In this document: one piece after another, positions 15,568 to 24,047 of the stretch
Position numbering within the stretch: position 1 is the stretch's first letter
Layout: every line of letters starts with the position of its first letter
Origin: JAZKFP01 sp040386355
Lineage (GTDB): Bacteria; Pseudomonadota; Gammaproteobacteria; Pseudomonadales; UBA6940
NCBI GenBank assembly: GCA_040386355.1
Contig: JAZKFP010000030.1
Span: forward strand, 1 to 28,582
Length of the DNA: 28,582 bases
Direction: 5' to 3'
Program-made: the position numbers and the translations under genes
Notes under the pieces: generated by a model
Told to the model about the DNA's origin: nothing
What the model saw: the letters and a program-made list of their open reading frames with translations, nothing else
Database searches by the model: none

Positions 15568-15817
15568 TGGTATATAGCGAATGCACATGAGTTTTACATG
15601 GTGAAATGTTTTATGAAGGTGTTTTATGGGAAAGTACATGCGGGCGAATGATTATTCGCCCCTACGGTATCCGTTAGAGATTGAGGTATTGCTAGGAAAG
15701 TGATCATTATGTATAGGGGCGAATAATCATTCGTCCGTGTTGAACGCTGCCTAGTACTGATTGACTATTTAAAACGTGTTTTAAGAAATCCCATCGGCAT
15801 TCGCTACGGGTATATAC
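15568..15817. mobile_element. Possible composite element C between trmB and dsbD
   Basis: The left end ggtatatagcgaatgc (15569-15584) and the right end gcattcgctacgggtatata (15797-15816) form an inverted repeat if six bases (cccgta) are missing on the left. The right end matches the left end of the element at 18433 almost exactly (atacccgtagcgaatg). The 169-bp repeat lies inside, suggesting insertion of one repeat family into another. The trmB and dsbD 3' ends converge here. Confidence 0.5.
15597..15765 (+). repeat. 169-bp dispersed repeat, copy 2
   Basis: An inverted partner of 10466-10634. Its arms at 15645-15664 and 15714-15733 are exact 20-bp reverse complements separated by 49 nt. Compared with copy 1, one base differs in each arm and the two changes compensate each other. 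Confidence 0.85.
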
Positions 15818-15831
15818 TTCGTCTAGAAAAC

Positions 15832-17583
15832 TTATTGTATTTCTAATAGTTGCGGTAAAAGTTCACTAGCAGCAATAAATCCAATCATTTCTAAATCAGA
15901 ACGCTCATTACCTTGTGGATCGTAAAAAACTAACGCAGGCGGACCAACTATCTGCCAACGATCTAATAATACATTTGCTTCATCATTATTAGTCAGGTCA
16001 AGTTTTATAAAGACAAAGTCTTTTAATTCAGCAACAATTTTTTCATCTTTAAAAGTAGTATGTTCCATTTCAATACAGGCTACACACCAGTCAGCGTAAA
16101 TATCAATTAACACTGGTTTTTGTGCTTGTTTTGCAGCTGCAAGCGCTTTATTTAATTCAACTGAATTTCGAATAATTACAACATTATTCAAAGAAGATTT
16201 AGAGGTATTATTTTCAAGTGGACTAACTCTGAAGCTATCGCCCATAAATGATTTAATTAATATCAAAGAACCGTAAATGAGTAAAACAACTCCAATTCCT
16301 TGAAACAATAACTGCCAGCCACTTTTTCCAGCTCGAAATGCACCTAAATACACGGATGATATAACCGCAAGCCCACCTAAAACTCCATATAGAATATTTT
16401 CTGGAATTAAATGTTTTACTAGATAAAGCGCCATTAATAAAAGAGCAACACCAAATACAGCACGTACTCGATCCATCCACACGCCCGCTCGCGGTAAAAT
16501 ATTTGCCCCCGTACTCCCAATTATTAATAAAGGTAATCCCATGCCGATTCCCATGGAGAATAATGCAAGTGCACCCAATAATTCATTTCCAGTTTGTGCG
16601 ATATAAAGTAGAACACCAGCGAGTGGTGCTGAAACACACGGAGAGACAAGCAGAGCTGAAAATACACCCATAAAAAATACGCTGGTGTATTTACCGCCTT
16701 GTTTTTGTCCCATTTTTTGATCAATTGCATTTTGTAGACGATTGGGTAATCGCAACTCGTATAAACCAAACATAGACAGCGCAAGTACGATAAAAATGAC
16801 AGAAAAAGAAATTAGCACAACAGGCATTTGCATATAAATTTGCAAGCGTGCGCCACTCATGGCAACTAATAATCCGGCCAAGGTATAGGCTAAGCTCATG
16901 CCTAACACATAAGAAAGCGATAATAAAAATCCACGTTTTGTTGAAAGTTGAGCGGAATTTTGACCCACAATAATGCTGCTTAGAATCGGCACCATGGGAA
17001 GTACGCACGGAGTGAAAGAAAGACCCAAACCCAGTAATAAAAATAATAGAGCGGAAACCCAAAGTGATTTGTTTTGTAAAATATCTGCTGCTGTACTAGT
17101 TGACGATTTTTGAACAGTTGTCTTAAGCGTATTGGTAGAAATTGAATCATTTTGGCTGCGAGCTGGGATAATTAAAGTTTCAGAAAAGGTTGTTGGTAAA
17201 TAACATAGACCAGCCTCTGCACACCCTTGATACGATAATGTTACCTCTACCTTTGTAGCTTCTGGCGCAGTCCAAGGAATTTGCATGTCAACTTCATGAT
17301 AATGAACCACTACTTTTCCCATGTAAGGGTCATCTTTTTCTTTGCCCTGTTGAATAATTTTAAAAGGCTCTAGTTTAATGCCTGCTGACTCTGGCACGTT
17401 GACTGAAAATCTAGACTCATAAAGGTAATATTCATCCGCAATTTCCCAATGCGCTTCTATATAACCCTTGCTGACAGATAAGCGTGGCTTAAAAGCTTTC
17501 TCAACTGGTAAAAACTCAACATTTGCTTGAGCTTGAATTGAAAAAATTACCAATACACAAAAAATCATGCGACATATGTACAT
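15832..17583 (-). CDS. dsbD: Thiol:disulfide interchange protein DsbD
   Basis: Inner-membrane protein that passes electrons from cytoplasmic thioredoxin to periplasmic DsbC, DsbG and cytochrome-maturation partners. The full three-domain form of 583 residues is present. After a signal peptide, the periplasmic alpha domain has its cysteine pair at about 121 and 127 (YQGCAEAGLCYLP). The membrane beta domain has about eight helices with the pair in SFTPCVLPMVP and VSPCVSAPLAG. The C-terminal thioredoxin-like gamma domain carries YADWCVACIEME. All six redox cysteines are intact. A second Met (codon 6) is also a plausible start. It is transcribed divergently from osmC. Confidence 0.97.
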   Translation of the reverse strand: MYICRMIFCVLVIFSIQAQANVEFLPVEKAFKPRLSVSKGYIEAHWEIADEYYLYESRFSVNVPESAGIKLEPFKIIQQGKEKDDPYMGKVVVHYHEVDMQIPWTAPEATKVEVTLSYQGCAEAGLCYLPTTFSETLIIPARSQNDSISTNTLKTTVQKSSTSTAADILQNKSLWVSALLFLLLGLGLSFTPCVLPMVPILSSIIVGQNSAQLSTKRGFLLSLSYVLGMSLAYTLAGLLVAMSGARLQIYMQMPVVLISFSVIFIVLALSMFGLYELRLPNRLQNAIDQKMGQKQGGKYTSVFFMGVFSALLVSPCVSAPLAGVLLYIAQTGNELLGALALFSMGIGMGLPLLIIGSTGANILPRAGVWMDRVRAVFGVALLLMALYLVKHLIPENILYGVLGGLAVISSVYLGAFRAGKSGWQLLFQGIGVVLLIYGSLILIKSFMGDSFRVSPLENNTSKSSLNNVVIIRNSVELNKALAAAKQAQKPVLIDIYADWCVACIEMEHTTFKDEKIVAELKDFVFIKLDLTNNDEANVLLDRWQIVGPPALVFYDPQGNERSDLEMIGFIAASELLPQLLEIQ

Positions 17584-17884
17584 GTGATGCAGCCTAATCA
17601 GCTAATGAGATATAGAAAATATTTTTTCAAAATAACTGTTTTGCAAGAGAATTATTTGAATGCAGTGATACTTTGCATGTCAGTTATATCTTTTTAATTC
17701 TCAACTATAACGACGATTATTCAAGCGGAAAGCAAGACATTAAGAAAGTATCGAATCGTTCTTATAAAGTTGAGGTAAAAAAGTGTTATCAAAATGATAG
17801 GGTTGTTGTTTTGTACATGTGAGGGTAGGGTTATAAAAATTCAAAACGCTCATATCATATTCAATAACAGAGAAGGGATTACCC
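17584..17884. other. Divergent intergenic region dsbD/osmC
   Basis: These 301 bp should hold promoters for both genes. I see no strong sigma70 match; TTGTAC (17811) with TATAAA (17832) has a poor 15-nt spacer. No ORF, repeat or RNA structure was recognised. Confidence 0.5.
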
Positions 17885-18313
17885 ATGAAAAGTAAAGCTT
17901 CAGCTCTTTGGAAAGGTGGTTTAAAAGATGGTCAAGGTTATTTAACTACTACTAGTGGGATTTTATCTGAAGCCAAGTATTCATTTGGCGCTCGTTTCGA
18001 GGACAAACCAGGCACTAATCCCGAAGAATTAATTGCTGCTGCACACGCTGGATGTTTTTCTATGGCGCTTTCAATGATATTGGGTGAAGCTGGTATTAAA
18101 CCTGAACAAATTCAGACAGCTGCTACCGTCACTTTAGGTAAAGCTGGAGATGGCTTTGCTATTTCAGATTCACACCTAGAGGTTGTTGTTTTTGCACCTG
18201 GTGCTGATCAAACTACTTTTAAAGAATGCGCAGAAAAGGCTAAATCTGGTTGTCCAGTCAGCAAAGCGTTAAATGCAAAAATTACCATGAATGCGAAATT
18301 AAATGCAAAATGA
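17885..18313 (+). CDS. osmC: OsmC-type hydroperoxide reductase
   Basis: Predicted cytoplasmic thiol peroxidase that reduces organic hydroperoxides, usually stress-induced. The 142-residue length equals the E. coli form (143). The two catalytic cysteines are present in HAGCFSMAL (about residue 59) and SGCPVSKAL (about residue 120). GTNPEELIAAAHAG is the OsmC-branch block around the conserved Glu. GAAGGG lies 7-8 nt before the ATG. The sequence follows E. coli OsmC more than Ohr, although substrate range cannot be read directly. A small hairpin terminator follows. Confidence 0.94.
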   Translation: MKSKASALWKGGLKDGQGYLTTTSGILSEAKYSFGARFEDKPGTNPEELIAAAHAGCFSMALSMILGEAGIKPEQIQTAATVTLGKAGDGFAISDSHLEVVVFAPGADQTTFKECAEKAKSGCPVSKALNAKITMNAKLNAK

Positions 18314-18380
18314 AAAATATTGATAAGAAAAACATAAATTAACATTCGAAAATTTTCAACTCATTTACACTGTGCAACTT

Positions 18381-18405
18381 CTGCCCGCTAAGGGCAGTAT
18401 TTGTA
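18381..18405 (+). terminator. Probable terminator after osmC
   Basis: A 6-bp GC-rich stem ctgccc (18381-18386) and gggcag (18392-18397), 5-nt loop, then tatttgta. Confidence 0.5.
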
Positions 18406-18432
18406 TTAATCAAATATAGATCGGTAGAACAA

Positions 18433-18700
18433 ATATACCCGTAGCGAATGAAAATTAGGGCGCTTTGCGCGCCGCAACTAGCCGCAACTAAAGGTAGCGG
18501 CCGGACAAGCGCAGCGGTGAAGCATAAAGATTTTTTTTCGATTGCACGGCGCAACACCGCTAATCAGCAATGTTGCTAACGCGGCGTAGCCAAAGCTTTA
18601 CGCACGCAGGAGTGCTGTGACGCGCTCTTGCGGTCTTAACGTAGCAAGTGGAAAAAAAGATCATGATGAACACTTAAAAATCAAACATTTCGGGTATATA
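18433..18700. mobile_element. MITE-like element, copy B
   Basis: The ends atatacccgtagcgaatga (18433-18451) and tcaaacatttcgggtatat (18681-18699) are imperfect inverted repeats sharing the outer nine bases. The interior shares blocks with copy A at 642-834, including ggtgaagcat, the T-run region and aagtggaaaaaaagatcatg. It is longer than copy A (268 against 193 bp) and richer in GC than its surroundings because of extra segments near each end. It fills most of the 428-bp gap between osmC and the sugar dehydrogenase gene; no gene was seen in that gap. Confidence 0.7.
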
Positions 18701-18741
18701 AGTATTCCAGTAGTAATTGACGTCATTAGAGAAGGTTCGCT

Positions 18742-20106
18742 GTGAAAAGTATTCAGTTAAATCAAATTTTGGTAATAAGTCTTTTAATCAGTGGTTTAGC
18801 AGGATGTGGCTCAGAGTCACAAGAAAACAATCAAAAAGATAATCCAGGATTTGGTCCTAGTATCCCGCTTGAACCGACTGCTTCTCCCAATCCTTCAGTT
18901 TCACCGTCACCCACTGAATTACCGAATCCTTCAACTACACCATCAGTTACTGCTTCGCCGTCACCCACTGCATTACCGAATCCTTCAGCTACACCATCAG
19001 TTACTGCTTCGCCGTCACCAACAATTTCACCTTCTGAAAACCCATCGGTAGAAACAAACATATTAACTCAAGGTTTGGAAAACCCTTGGGGAATGGCGTT
19101 TCTGCCAGATGGAAGATTGATTGTTACTGAACGGCCAGGACGATTAAGATTAATTTCATTTTCTGATACCAATCCTCCAACTGCACAAGTGTCTGCATCT
19201 ATTAGCGGTCTTCCTTCTAATATTGCAGCAATAGGTCAAGGTGGATTATTAGATGTAGCATTACATCCACAATTTGAACAAAATTCGTTGGTGTACTTAA
19301 CGTATGCTGGATCAAATTCGCAAGGTTTGTACGGTACTGAATTAGCGCGCGGTAAATTGCAAAATAACCAATTAACCGATGTTGAAGTTTTATTTCGTAT
19401 GGAGCGTAAAACTGAAACCACGCATCACTATGGTTCTCGCGTAATTTTTGATCGCGATGGATTTTTATATATGACGATGGGTGATCGAGGTGAAGATAGT
19501 CGTTCGCAAGATTTAAATGATCATGCAGGTTCTATTGTTCGTTTAACATTAAACGGGGACATTCCTAGCGATAATCCGTTTGTTGGTCAGCCAAATATTA
19601 AACCAGAAATATATAGCTACGGTCATCGTAGTCCGCAAGGTGCAACTGTACATCCACAAACGGGTGAAGTTTGGATGACAGAGCATGGTCCTCAAGGGGG
19701 CGATGAATTAAACGTTATTAAATCGGGTGCAAATTATGGTTGGCCAGTAATTACTTATGGCGTTAATTATGGAAGCGGTACGCCAATAGGTGAAGGTACG
19801 TCTAAGCCAGGAATGGAACAGCCGGTTCACTATTGGACACCTTCCATTGCAACAAGTGGTGTGATTTTTTACAACGGTAGTGTATTTCCTGAATGGCGTG
19901 GTGATGCTTTTGTCGGTGCCTTAAAATACGAACTTATTGCACATTTAGAGTTTGAAAACGGTAAGGTGATTAAAGAAGAGCGGTTATTTACGAATCAATT
20001 TGGTCGCATTCGTGATATTGAAGAAGGTCCGGATGGTTTGATTTATTTTATAACAGATGAATCTAACGGATCATTAATTCAAATAGCACCTAAATCTGCA
20101 CAGTAA
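18742..20106 (+). CDS. PQQ-dependent sugar dehydrogenase-like lipoprotein (GSDH/YliI family)
   Basis: Predicted periplasmic, lipid-anchored aldose dehydrogenase with a six-bladed beta-propeller of the glucose/sorbosone dehydrogenase family. The GTG start follows GAAGG by 6 nt. The lipobox LAGC puts the acylated Cys at residue 22. A Pro/Ser/Thr linker (about residues 35-100) separates the anchor from the propeller and contains a 54-bp tandem repeat. Propeller blocks include ENPWGMAFLPDGRLIVTERP, GQGGLLDVALHPQF, THHYGSRVIFDRDGFLYMTM, YGHRSPQGATVHP and TEHGPQGGDELN, the last two around the expected PQQ site. E. coli YliI (Asd) is the closest protein I recall, but it lacks this linker. The substrate is unknown. 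Confidence 0.92.
   Translation: MKSIQLNQILVISLLISGLAGCGSESQENNQKDNPGFGPSIPLEPTASPNPSVSPSPTELPNPSTTPSVTASPSPTALPNPSATPSVTASPSPTISPSENPSVETNILTQGLENPWGMAFLPDGRLIVTERPGRLRLISFSDTNPPTAQVSASISGLPSNIAAIGQGGLLDVALHPQFEQNSLVYLTYAGSNSQGLYGTELARGKLQNNQLTDVEVLFRMERKTETTHHYGSRVIFDRDGFLYMTMGDRGEDSRSQDLNDHAGSIVRLTLNGDIPSDNPFVGQPNIKPEIYSYGHRSPQGATVHPQTGEVWMTEHGPQGGDELNVIKSGANYGWPVITYGVNYGSGTPIGEGTSKPGMEQPVHYWTPSIATSGVIFYNGSVFPEWRGDAFVGALKYELIAHLEFENGKVIKEERLFTNQFGRIRDIEEGPDGLIYFITDESNGSLIQIAPKSAQ
18901..19020 (+). repeat. In-frame 54-bp tandem repeat, 2.2 copies
   Basis: Units 18901-18954 and 18955-19008, then 12 bp of a third. The units differ at only a few positions and each encodes 18 residues of a Pro/Ser/Thr linker (SPSPTELPNPSTTPSVTA in the first). 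Copy number could vary between strains. Confidence 0.95.
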
Positions 20107-20123
20107 ATATTTCATTAATACCT

Positions 20124-20160
20124 AATGACAGAGAAAATTTAATATTCTCTGTCATTTTGT
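20124..20160 (+). terminator. Rho-independent terminator after the sugar dehydrogenase gene
   Basis: A 12-bp perfect stem aatgacagagaa (20124-20135) and ttctctgtcatt (20145-20156) with a 9-nt loop, then ttgt. Confidence 0.7.
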
Positions 20161-20226
20161 AAAAAATGATTTTAAGCATTCAAATTGTTTTCTAACAAAG
20201 TATTAGTTAAGGATAACAATCCAAAT

Positions 20227-21330
20227 ATGGATATTGCTCCCATTCCTTTTCAATCAAAAAAAATTCTGTTTGTAATTGATAGCTTATGCGGCGGTGGCGC
20301 AGAAGCGGTTGTCATTCGATTGGCCGAAGTTTTGGTAAGCCAAGGTTTTGACGTTCGTATTATTATATTTGCAAATATAATTGAATACGAAATTGATCCA
20401 CGAGTTGTCATTACAGTGTTTGATCGAGACCAGCATAAAACAAAATGGATGACATATGCGGCACTTGGTAAACAGGTAAAAAAATACATCGCAGAGCAAG
20501 GTCCATTTAATTTAATAATTGCAAATTTGCTTTTTACGCACCGAGTAATGATGGCAACAAAATTGCCTGATGTGCATTACTGTATTCATACAAGCTATCA
20601 CACCGTACATTTTGCTCATTTAACTGGCTTAAAAAAATGGTGGAAAATAAAAAAATTTAAAAGTCGTTTTAATGATAAAAATTTAATTTTTGTCTCGAAA
20701 GGCGCGCAAGATGAAGTGGTAAAGAAAATTGGCGTTATTCCGAAATCCACACGAGTAATTTATAATCCATTTCCCATTCATCAGTTAAAAGAAAAATCGC
20801 TAGAGCCCATTGATATCTCTGAACCGTATTTTTTACATGTAGGCCGCTTCCAAAAACAAAAACGTCATGATGTGTTACTTAAATTATTTAAGAAAAGCAA
20901 TGTGAAAGACAAGCTGGTTTTAATTGGAACCGGAATCGATGAAAAAAAACAAGCCATTGAAGATTTAGCACATCAACTTGGAATTTATAATCAACTTGTT
21001 TTTTTAGGTTTTCAAGAAAATCCTCAGAAATACATGAGAAATGCAATAGCACTTTTGCTCAGTTCGGAATGTGAAGGTTTTTCTAATGTAATTGTCGAAT
21101 CATTAATTTGTGAAACTCCGGTTATTGCTTTGAAGTGCCCATCTGGCCCAGAAGAAATTTTATCTGGCGAGCTTAAACAGTACCTTTTCGAAATGAATGA
21201 TCATGCAGGATTTGCGGCAAAGGTATATGAAGTTTCACAGCGTCCTCGAAAAATATCTTCTCAAATTGCACGCGTTGAACGTTTCGATGAAAACGTAGTT
21301 GTTCCAATGTACGCGTCGCTCTGCAAATAA
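20227..21330 (+). CDS. GT4-family glycosyltransferase
   Basis: Predicted retaining GT-B glycosyltransferase of 367 residues acting at the cytoplasmic face of the inner membrane. The N-terminal domain opens with ILFVIDSLCGGGAEAVVIRLA, the donor-side glycine-rich loop. The C-terminal domain has YFLHVGRFQKQKRHDVLL, LVLIGTGID and the E-x7-E-like block SSECEGFSNVIVESLICETP, then GPEEIL, all typical of GT4. The only ATG with an upstream TAAGGA is 20227, though the 13-nt spacing is long; a TTG at 20185 would add 14 residues. The GT-C-like gene follows 12 nt later. Donor and acceptor cannot be deduced, but a surface glycan is likely. Confidence 0.9.
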   Translation: MDIAPIPFQSKKILFVIDSLCGGGAEAVVIRLAEVLVSQGFDVRIIIFANIIEYEIDPRVVITVFDRDQHKTKWMTYAALGKQVKKYIAEQGPFNLIIANLLFTHRVMMATKLPDVHYCIHTSYHTVHFAHLTGLKKWWKIKKFKSRFNDKNLIFVSKGAQDEVVKKIGVIPKSTRVIYNPFPIHQLKEKSLEPIDISEPYFLHVGRFQKQKRHDVLLKLFKKSNVKDKLVLIGTGIDEKKQAIEDLAHQLGIYNQLVFLGFQENPQKYMRNAIALLLSSECEGFSNVIVESLICETPVIALKCPSGPEEILSGELKQYLFEMNDHAGFAAKVYEVSQRPRKISSQIARVERFDENVVVPMYASLCK

Positions 21331-21342
21331 TTTAAGGTCTAT

Positions 21343-22848
21343 ATGAACCGGTATTTAACTAATACTATCTTTTTGATTTGTATTTTCTCAACAATTTTTA
21401 TTTATGCATTTTTTGGAATTATACCGGCTGAAGATGCAGTAATTTTGTTTGAATATATTAAAAGTTTAAATGCTTCGGGCATGATTACCTACGGTGGCGC
21501 CGATATTCCGATCGAAGGCGCAACAGACTTTCTCTGGATGATTGTTATATCCATTTTTAGTTTGTTTAAAATAGACGAGTTCTTTAGCGCGTTAGTGTTG
21601 AACTTTTTATTCAGTATTTTTTTTGTATTTTATTTAATTCCAAAAGAACAAAGACTCATTGTTAGCATTGGTTTAATATTTACCCCATATATCCTATCTG
21701 CGCTTCTGGGTTTTAGTACGTTTGCTTTTGCAGTCAGCTATTGTCTTTGTTTGCATCAGCTGAATAAAAAACATACCCATTTCTACTTAACGATTTTATT
21801 ATTGTGTTTAATACGACCGGATGGCGTGATATGGGGTTTTGGATTAGTCATAACACGCTTAATAGAAAAATTTCAGAGCCATGAATTACATGTCGAAATA
21901 AAAGCAGGGGTTTGTTGTTTAATACTTCCTGGCATAACATATTTTATTCTTCGTGCCTGGTATTTTGCAGAATTACTGCCGTTACCCTTTCTTGTAAAAG
22001 CAAGTGGTGATAGAGACGCTGGATTATTCTGGCAGGATTCATTGCAGTCTCTCAAGCATGCATGCTTGCCTATATTGCTCGTTGGCTTGATTTCCACTAA
22101 TAAAAGATATTTCTATAAAAAAGTAGTCTTATTTTTTCTAGTTCCTTTTGTTTTTTATGCTTCGATGCGTCTTGAGCAAAACATTGGTAATAGATTTTTA
22201 GCGCCATTTTTCTTTAGTGCTTGCTACTTAATAGCGCGCAACGAAAATAAAAAAGTATTAGCAATTTTTGTTATAGCTTCCATTTGGATTGCAGCAAATG
22301 TGACAGAGGATACTTTTAGAAAATTGGCACTTTCAAAAAATGAATCGGTTTATTACATATCAAATGACATGGCTCAATTAAAGGGAAGTTTATTGACTAC
22401 AGAAGCAGGGCGATTGACATACTATTCGGATTGGGATGCTCAAGATGCGTGGGGATTAAATACACCAGCATTTGCCAAAAAATTAATTTCAAGAAATGAC
22501 ATTAAAAGCGATAAGTTTAATTTAATCGTTGCACATTGTGATCTAACTCTTTTAAAGCAAGATAATATTCCTAAATACAATCCCAATCGATCTTGGGAAA
22601 ATCTATGTGTTGAAATGGTAAGTGGAATTAAAAATCAAGATTACACAGTGTACTATGTGCCTTTTTTGCAGCCAACATCATCCAGTCTGTTAATAACAAA
22701 AGATTGTTATCGTCACGATATTTACGCTATTTCAAATAAATATACTGACCAAAAAAAGTTAGCTAATATTTTGGAAAAATATGGCGCAATGAAGTTTTCA
22801 GAGTTTGACGGTAAGATTATCGATAAATGGTGGATTTGTAAGGAATAA
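21343..22848 (+). CDS. Multi-pass membrane protein, GT-C glycosyltransferase-like
   Basis: A 501-residue protein with about nine to eleven hydrophobic segments in the first ~310 residues and a soluble C-terminal domain of about 180 residues, probably periplasmic. After the first helix, the first loop has an acidic pair (Glu30-Asp31 in PAEDAVILFEYI) and then IEGATDFLWM; the arrangement resembles GT-C enzymes that use polyprenyl-phosphate sugars, where such acidic residues are catalytic. I do not recognise a closer family. TAAGG lies 5 nt before the ATG, and the gene is probably cotranscribed with the GT4 gene. It ends 5 bp from the convergent hemW. A role in adding a sugar to a lipid-linked glycan is inference. 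Confidence 0.75.
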   Translation: MNRYLTNTIFLICIFSTIFIYAFFGIIPAEDAVILFEYIKSLNASGMITYGGADIPIEGATDFLWMIVISIFSLFKIDEFFSALVLNFLFSIFFVFYLIPKEQRLIVSIGLIFTPYILSALLGFSTFAFAVSYCLCLHQLNKKHTHFYLTILLLCLIRPDGVIWGFGLVITRLIEKFQSHELHVEIKAGVCCLILPGITYFILRAWYFAELLPLPFLVKASGDRDAGLFWQDSLQSLKHACLPILLVGLISTNKRYFYKKVVLFFLVPFVFYASMRLEQNIGNRFLAPFFFSACYLIARNENKKVLAIFVIASIWIAANVTEDTFRKLALSKNESVYYISNDMAQLKGSLLTTEAGRLTYYSDWDAQDAWGLNTPAFAKKLISRNDIKSDKFNLIVAHCDLTLLKQDNIPKYNPNRSWENLCVEMVSGIKNQDYTVYYVPFLQPTSSSLLITKDCYRHDIYAISNKYTDQKKLANILEKYGAMKFSEFDGKIIDKWWICKE

Positions 22849-22853
22849 ATTTT

Positions 22854-24047
22854 TCAAAGCCACAAACTTACTAAATCATTCATCATCCGAAAACCGGTGG
22901 AACTGGGTTGTAGTCGTGATCGGTCTGCTTCCATCCATCCCTTATTAATTGCAGTCGTTAAATGTGGTTCTAGTTGATCTAAAGTTAATGCGGTACGTTC
23001 ACATAATATGGATGCAGACACGCCTTTCGCCAAACGGCACGTATTCATCATAAATTCAAACGGTTGTTCTGCTTTACTAATTGTTTGAATTTTTGGTTCA
23101 CGATGAATTATAATTTTTTCTGAATCTGCACGCATTTCATCTAAATAATGCTGTGGTACACGCGTTCGCTGTGTGCGAATAATTCCTTGTGAAGTAGAAA
23201 TTTTTCCATGCGCGCCAGCACCAATTCCAATGTAATCCCCAAAACTCCAATAATTTAAATTATGCCGACATTCTTGACCTTCGCGTGCATACGCAGAAAT
23301 TTCATATCCAATAAAATTATGTTCAGCTAATTTGTGTCGGCCTAATTCCCATAACTCTTCAGTATTTTCATCGTCTGGTAATTTAGGAGGATGTCGATAA
23401 AATTGGGTATTGGGTTCAATTGTTAGTTGGTACCACGACAGATGATCAACTCCGGTTTTTAATCCAATATCTAAATCAATCAACCCTTCTTCAATACTTT
23501 GTTGGGGTAAACCAAACATCAAATCTAAATTTACACGACAGCCACTACGTTGCGCAGTTTCAATTGCTGATAAAGCAGCACGGCTGGAGTGAATACGACC
23601 TAATTTTTCCAATTGCTTATCGTCGAAACTTTGAACACCAATTGAAATTCGATTAATGCCGCACGAACGATACGCAGAAAAATGTTTTTCATCGGTTGTA
23701 CCAGGATTAGCTTCCAGCGTAATTTCAGTTGAGTTTTCAATCTGCCATAGAGAGTTAATTGAATGTAATAATTTACCAATTGCTTCAGCAGAAAATAAAC
23801 TTGGTGTGCCACCGCCTATAAAGATTGAATGCAATGATCGCTCTTGAATCCAATGACGTTGAAAATATAAGTCTTGAATTAATGCATTAATATATTCGAA
23901 TTCAGGTATATTTTCAGGGATTTGATGAGAATTAAAATCGCAATAGGGACATTTACGCACACACCAAGGAATATGGATGTATAACGAACTAGGAATTTTT
24001 TGAGGATTTAAAGAGTTACCCACGTTTTGAAACTTCACGTAATTCAT
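22854..24047 (-). CDS. hemW: HemW, radical SAM heme chaperone-like protein
   Basis: HemW-family radical SAM protein (formerly called oxygen-independent coproporphyrinogen oxidase-like). It is thought to carry heme to respiratory proteins. The 397-residue protein has the cluster motif C-x3-C-x2-C at Cys29, 33 and 36 (YIHIPWCVRKCPYCDF), then IFIGGGTPSLF, EANPGT and INRISIGVQSFDD. The motif CRVNLDLMFGLP matches HemW. The C-terminal HemN-like domain ends MNDLVSLWL. The start given overlaps the rdgB end by 32 nt; a GTG at 24023 just before the rdgB stop is an alternative that shortens it by eight residues. Translational coupling to rdgB is likely. Confidence 0.94.
   Translation of the reverse strand: MNYVKFQNVGNSLNPQKIPSSLYIHIPWCVRKCPYCDFNSHQIPENIPEFEYINALIQDLYFQRHWIQERSLHSIFIGGGTPSLFSAEAIGKLLHSINSLWQIENSTEITLEANPGTTDEKHFSAYRSCGINRISIGVQSFDDKQLEKLGRIHSSRAALSAIETAQRSGCRVNLDLMFGLPQQSIEEGLIDLDIGLKTGVDHLSWYQLTIEPNTQFYRHPPKLPDDENTEELWELGRHKLAEHNFIGYEISAYAREGQECRHNLNYWSFGDYIGIGAGAHGKISTSQGIIRTQRTRVPQHYLDEMRADSEKIIIHREPKIQTISKAEQPFEFMMNTCRLAKGVSASILCERTALTLDQLEPHLTTAINKGWMEADRSRLQPSSTGFRMMNDLVSLWL

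Noticed and set aside
18901..19020. Direct repeats as a CRISPR array or minisatellite outside genes
   Set aside because: The units are contiguous without spacers, in frame, and encode a Pro/Ser/Thr linker.
18831..19061. 76-residue minus-strand frame (Gly/Val/Asp/Glu-rich)
   Set aside because: It is the antisense of the tandem repeat inside the sugar dehydrogenase gene, with no ribosome binding site and low complexity.
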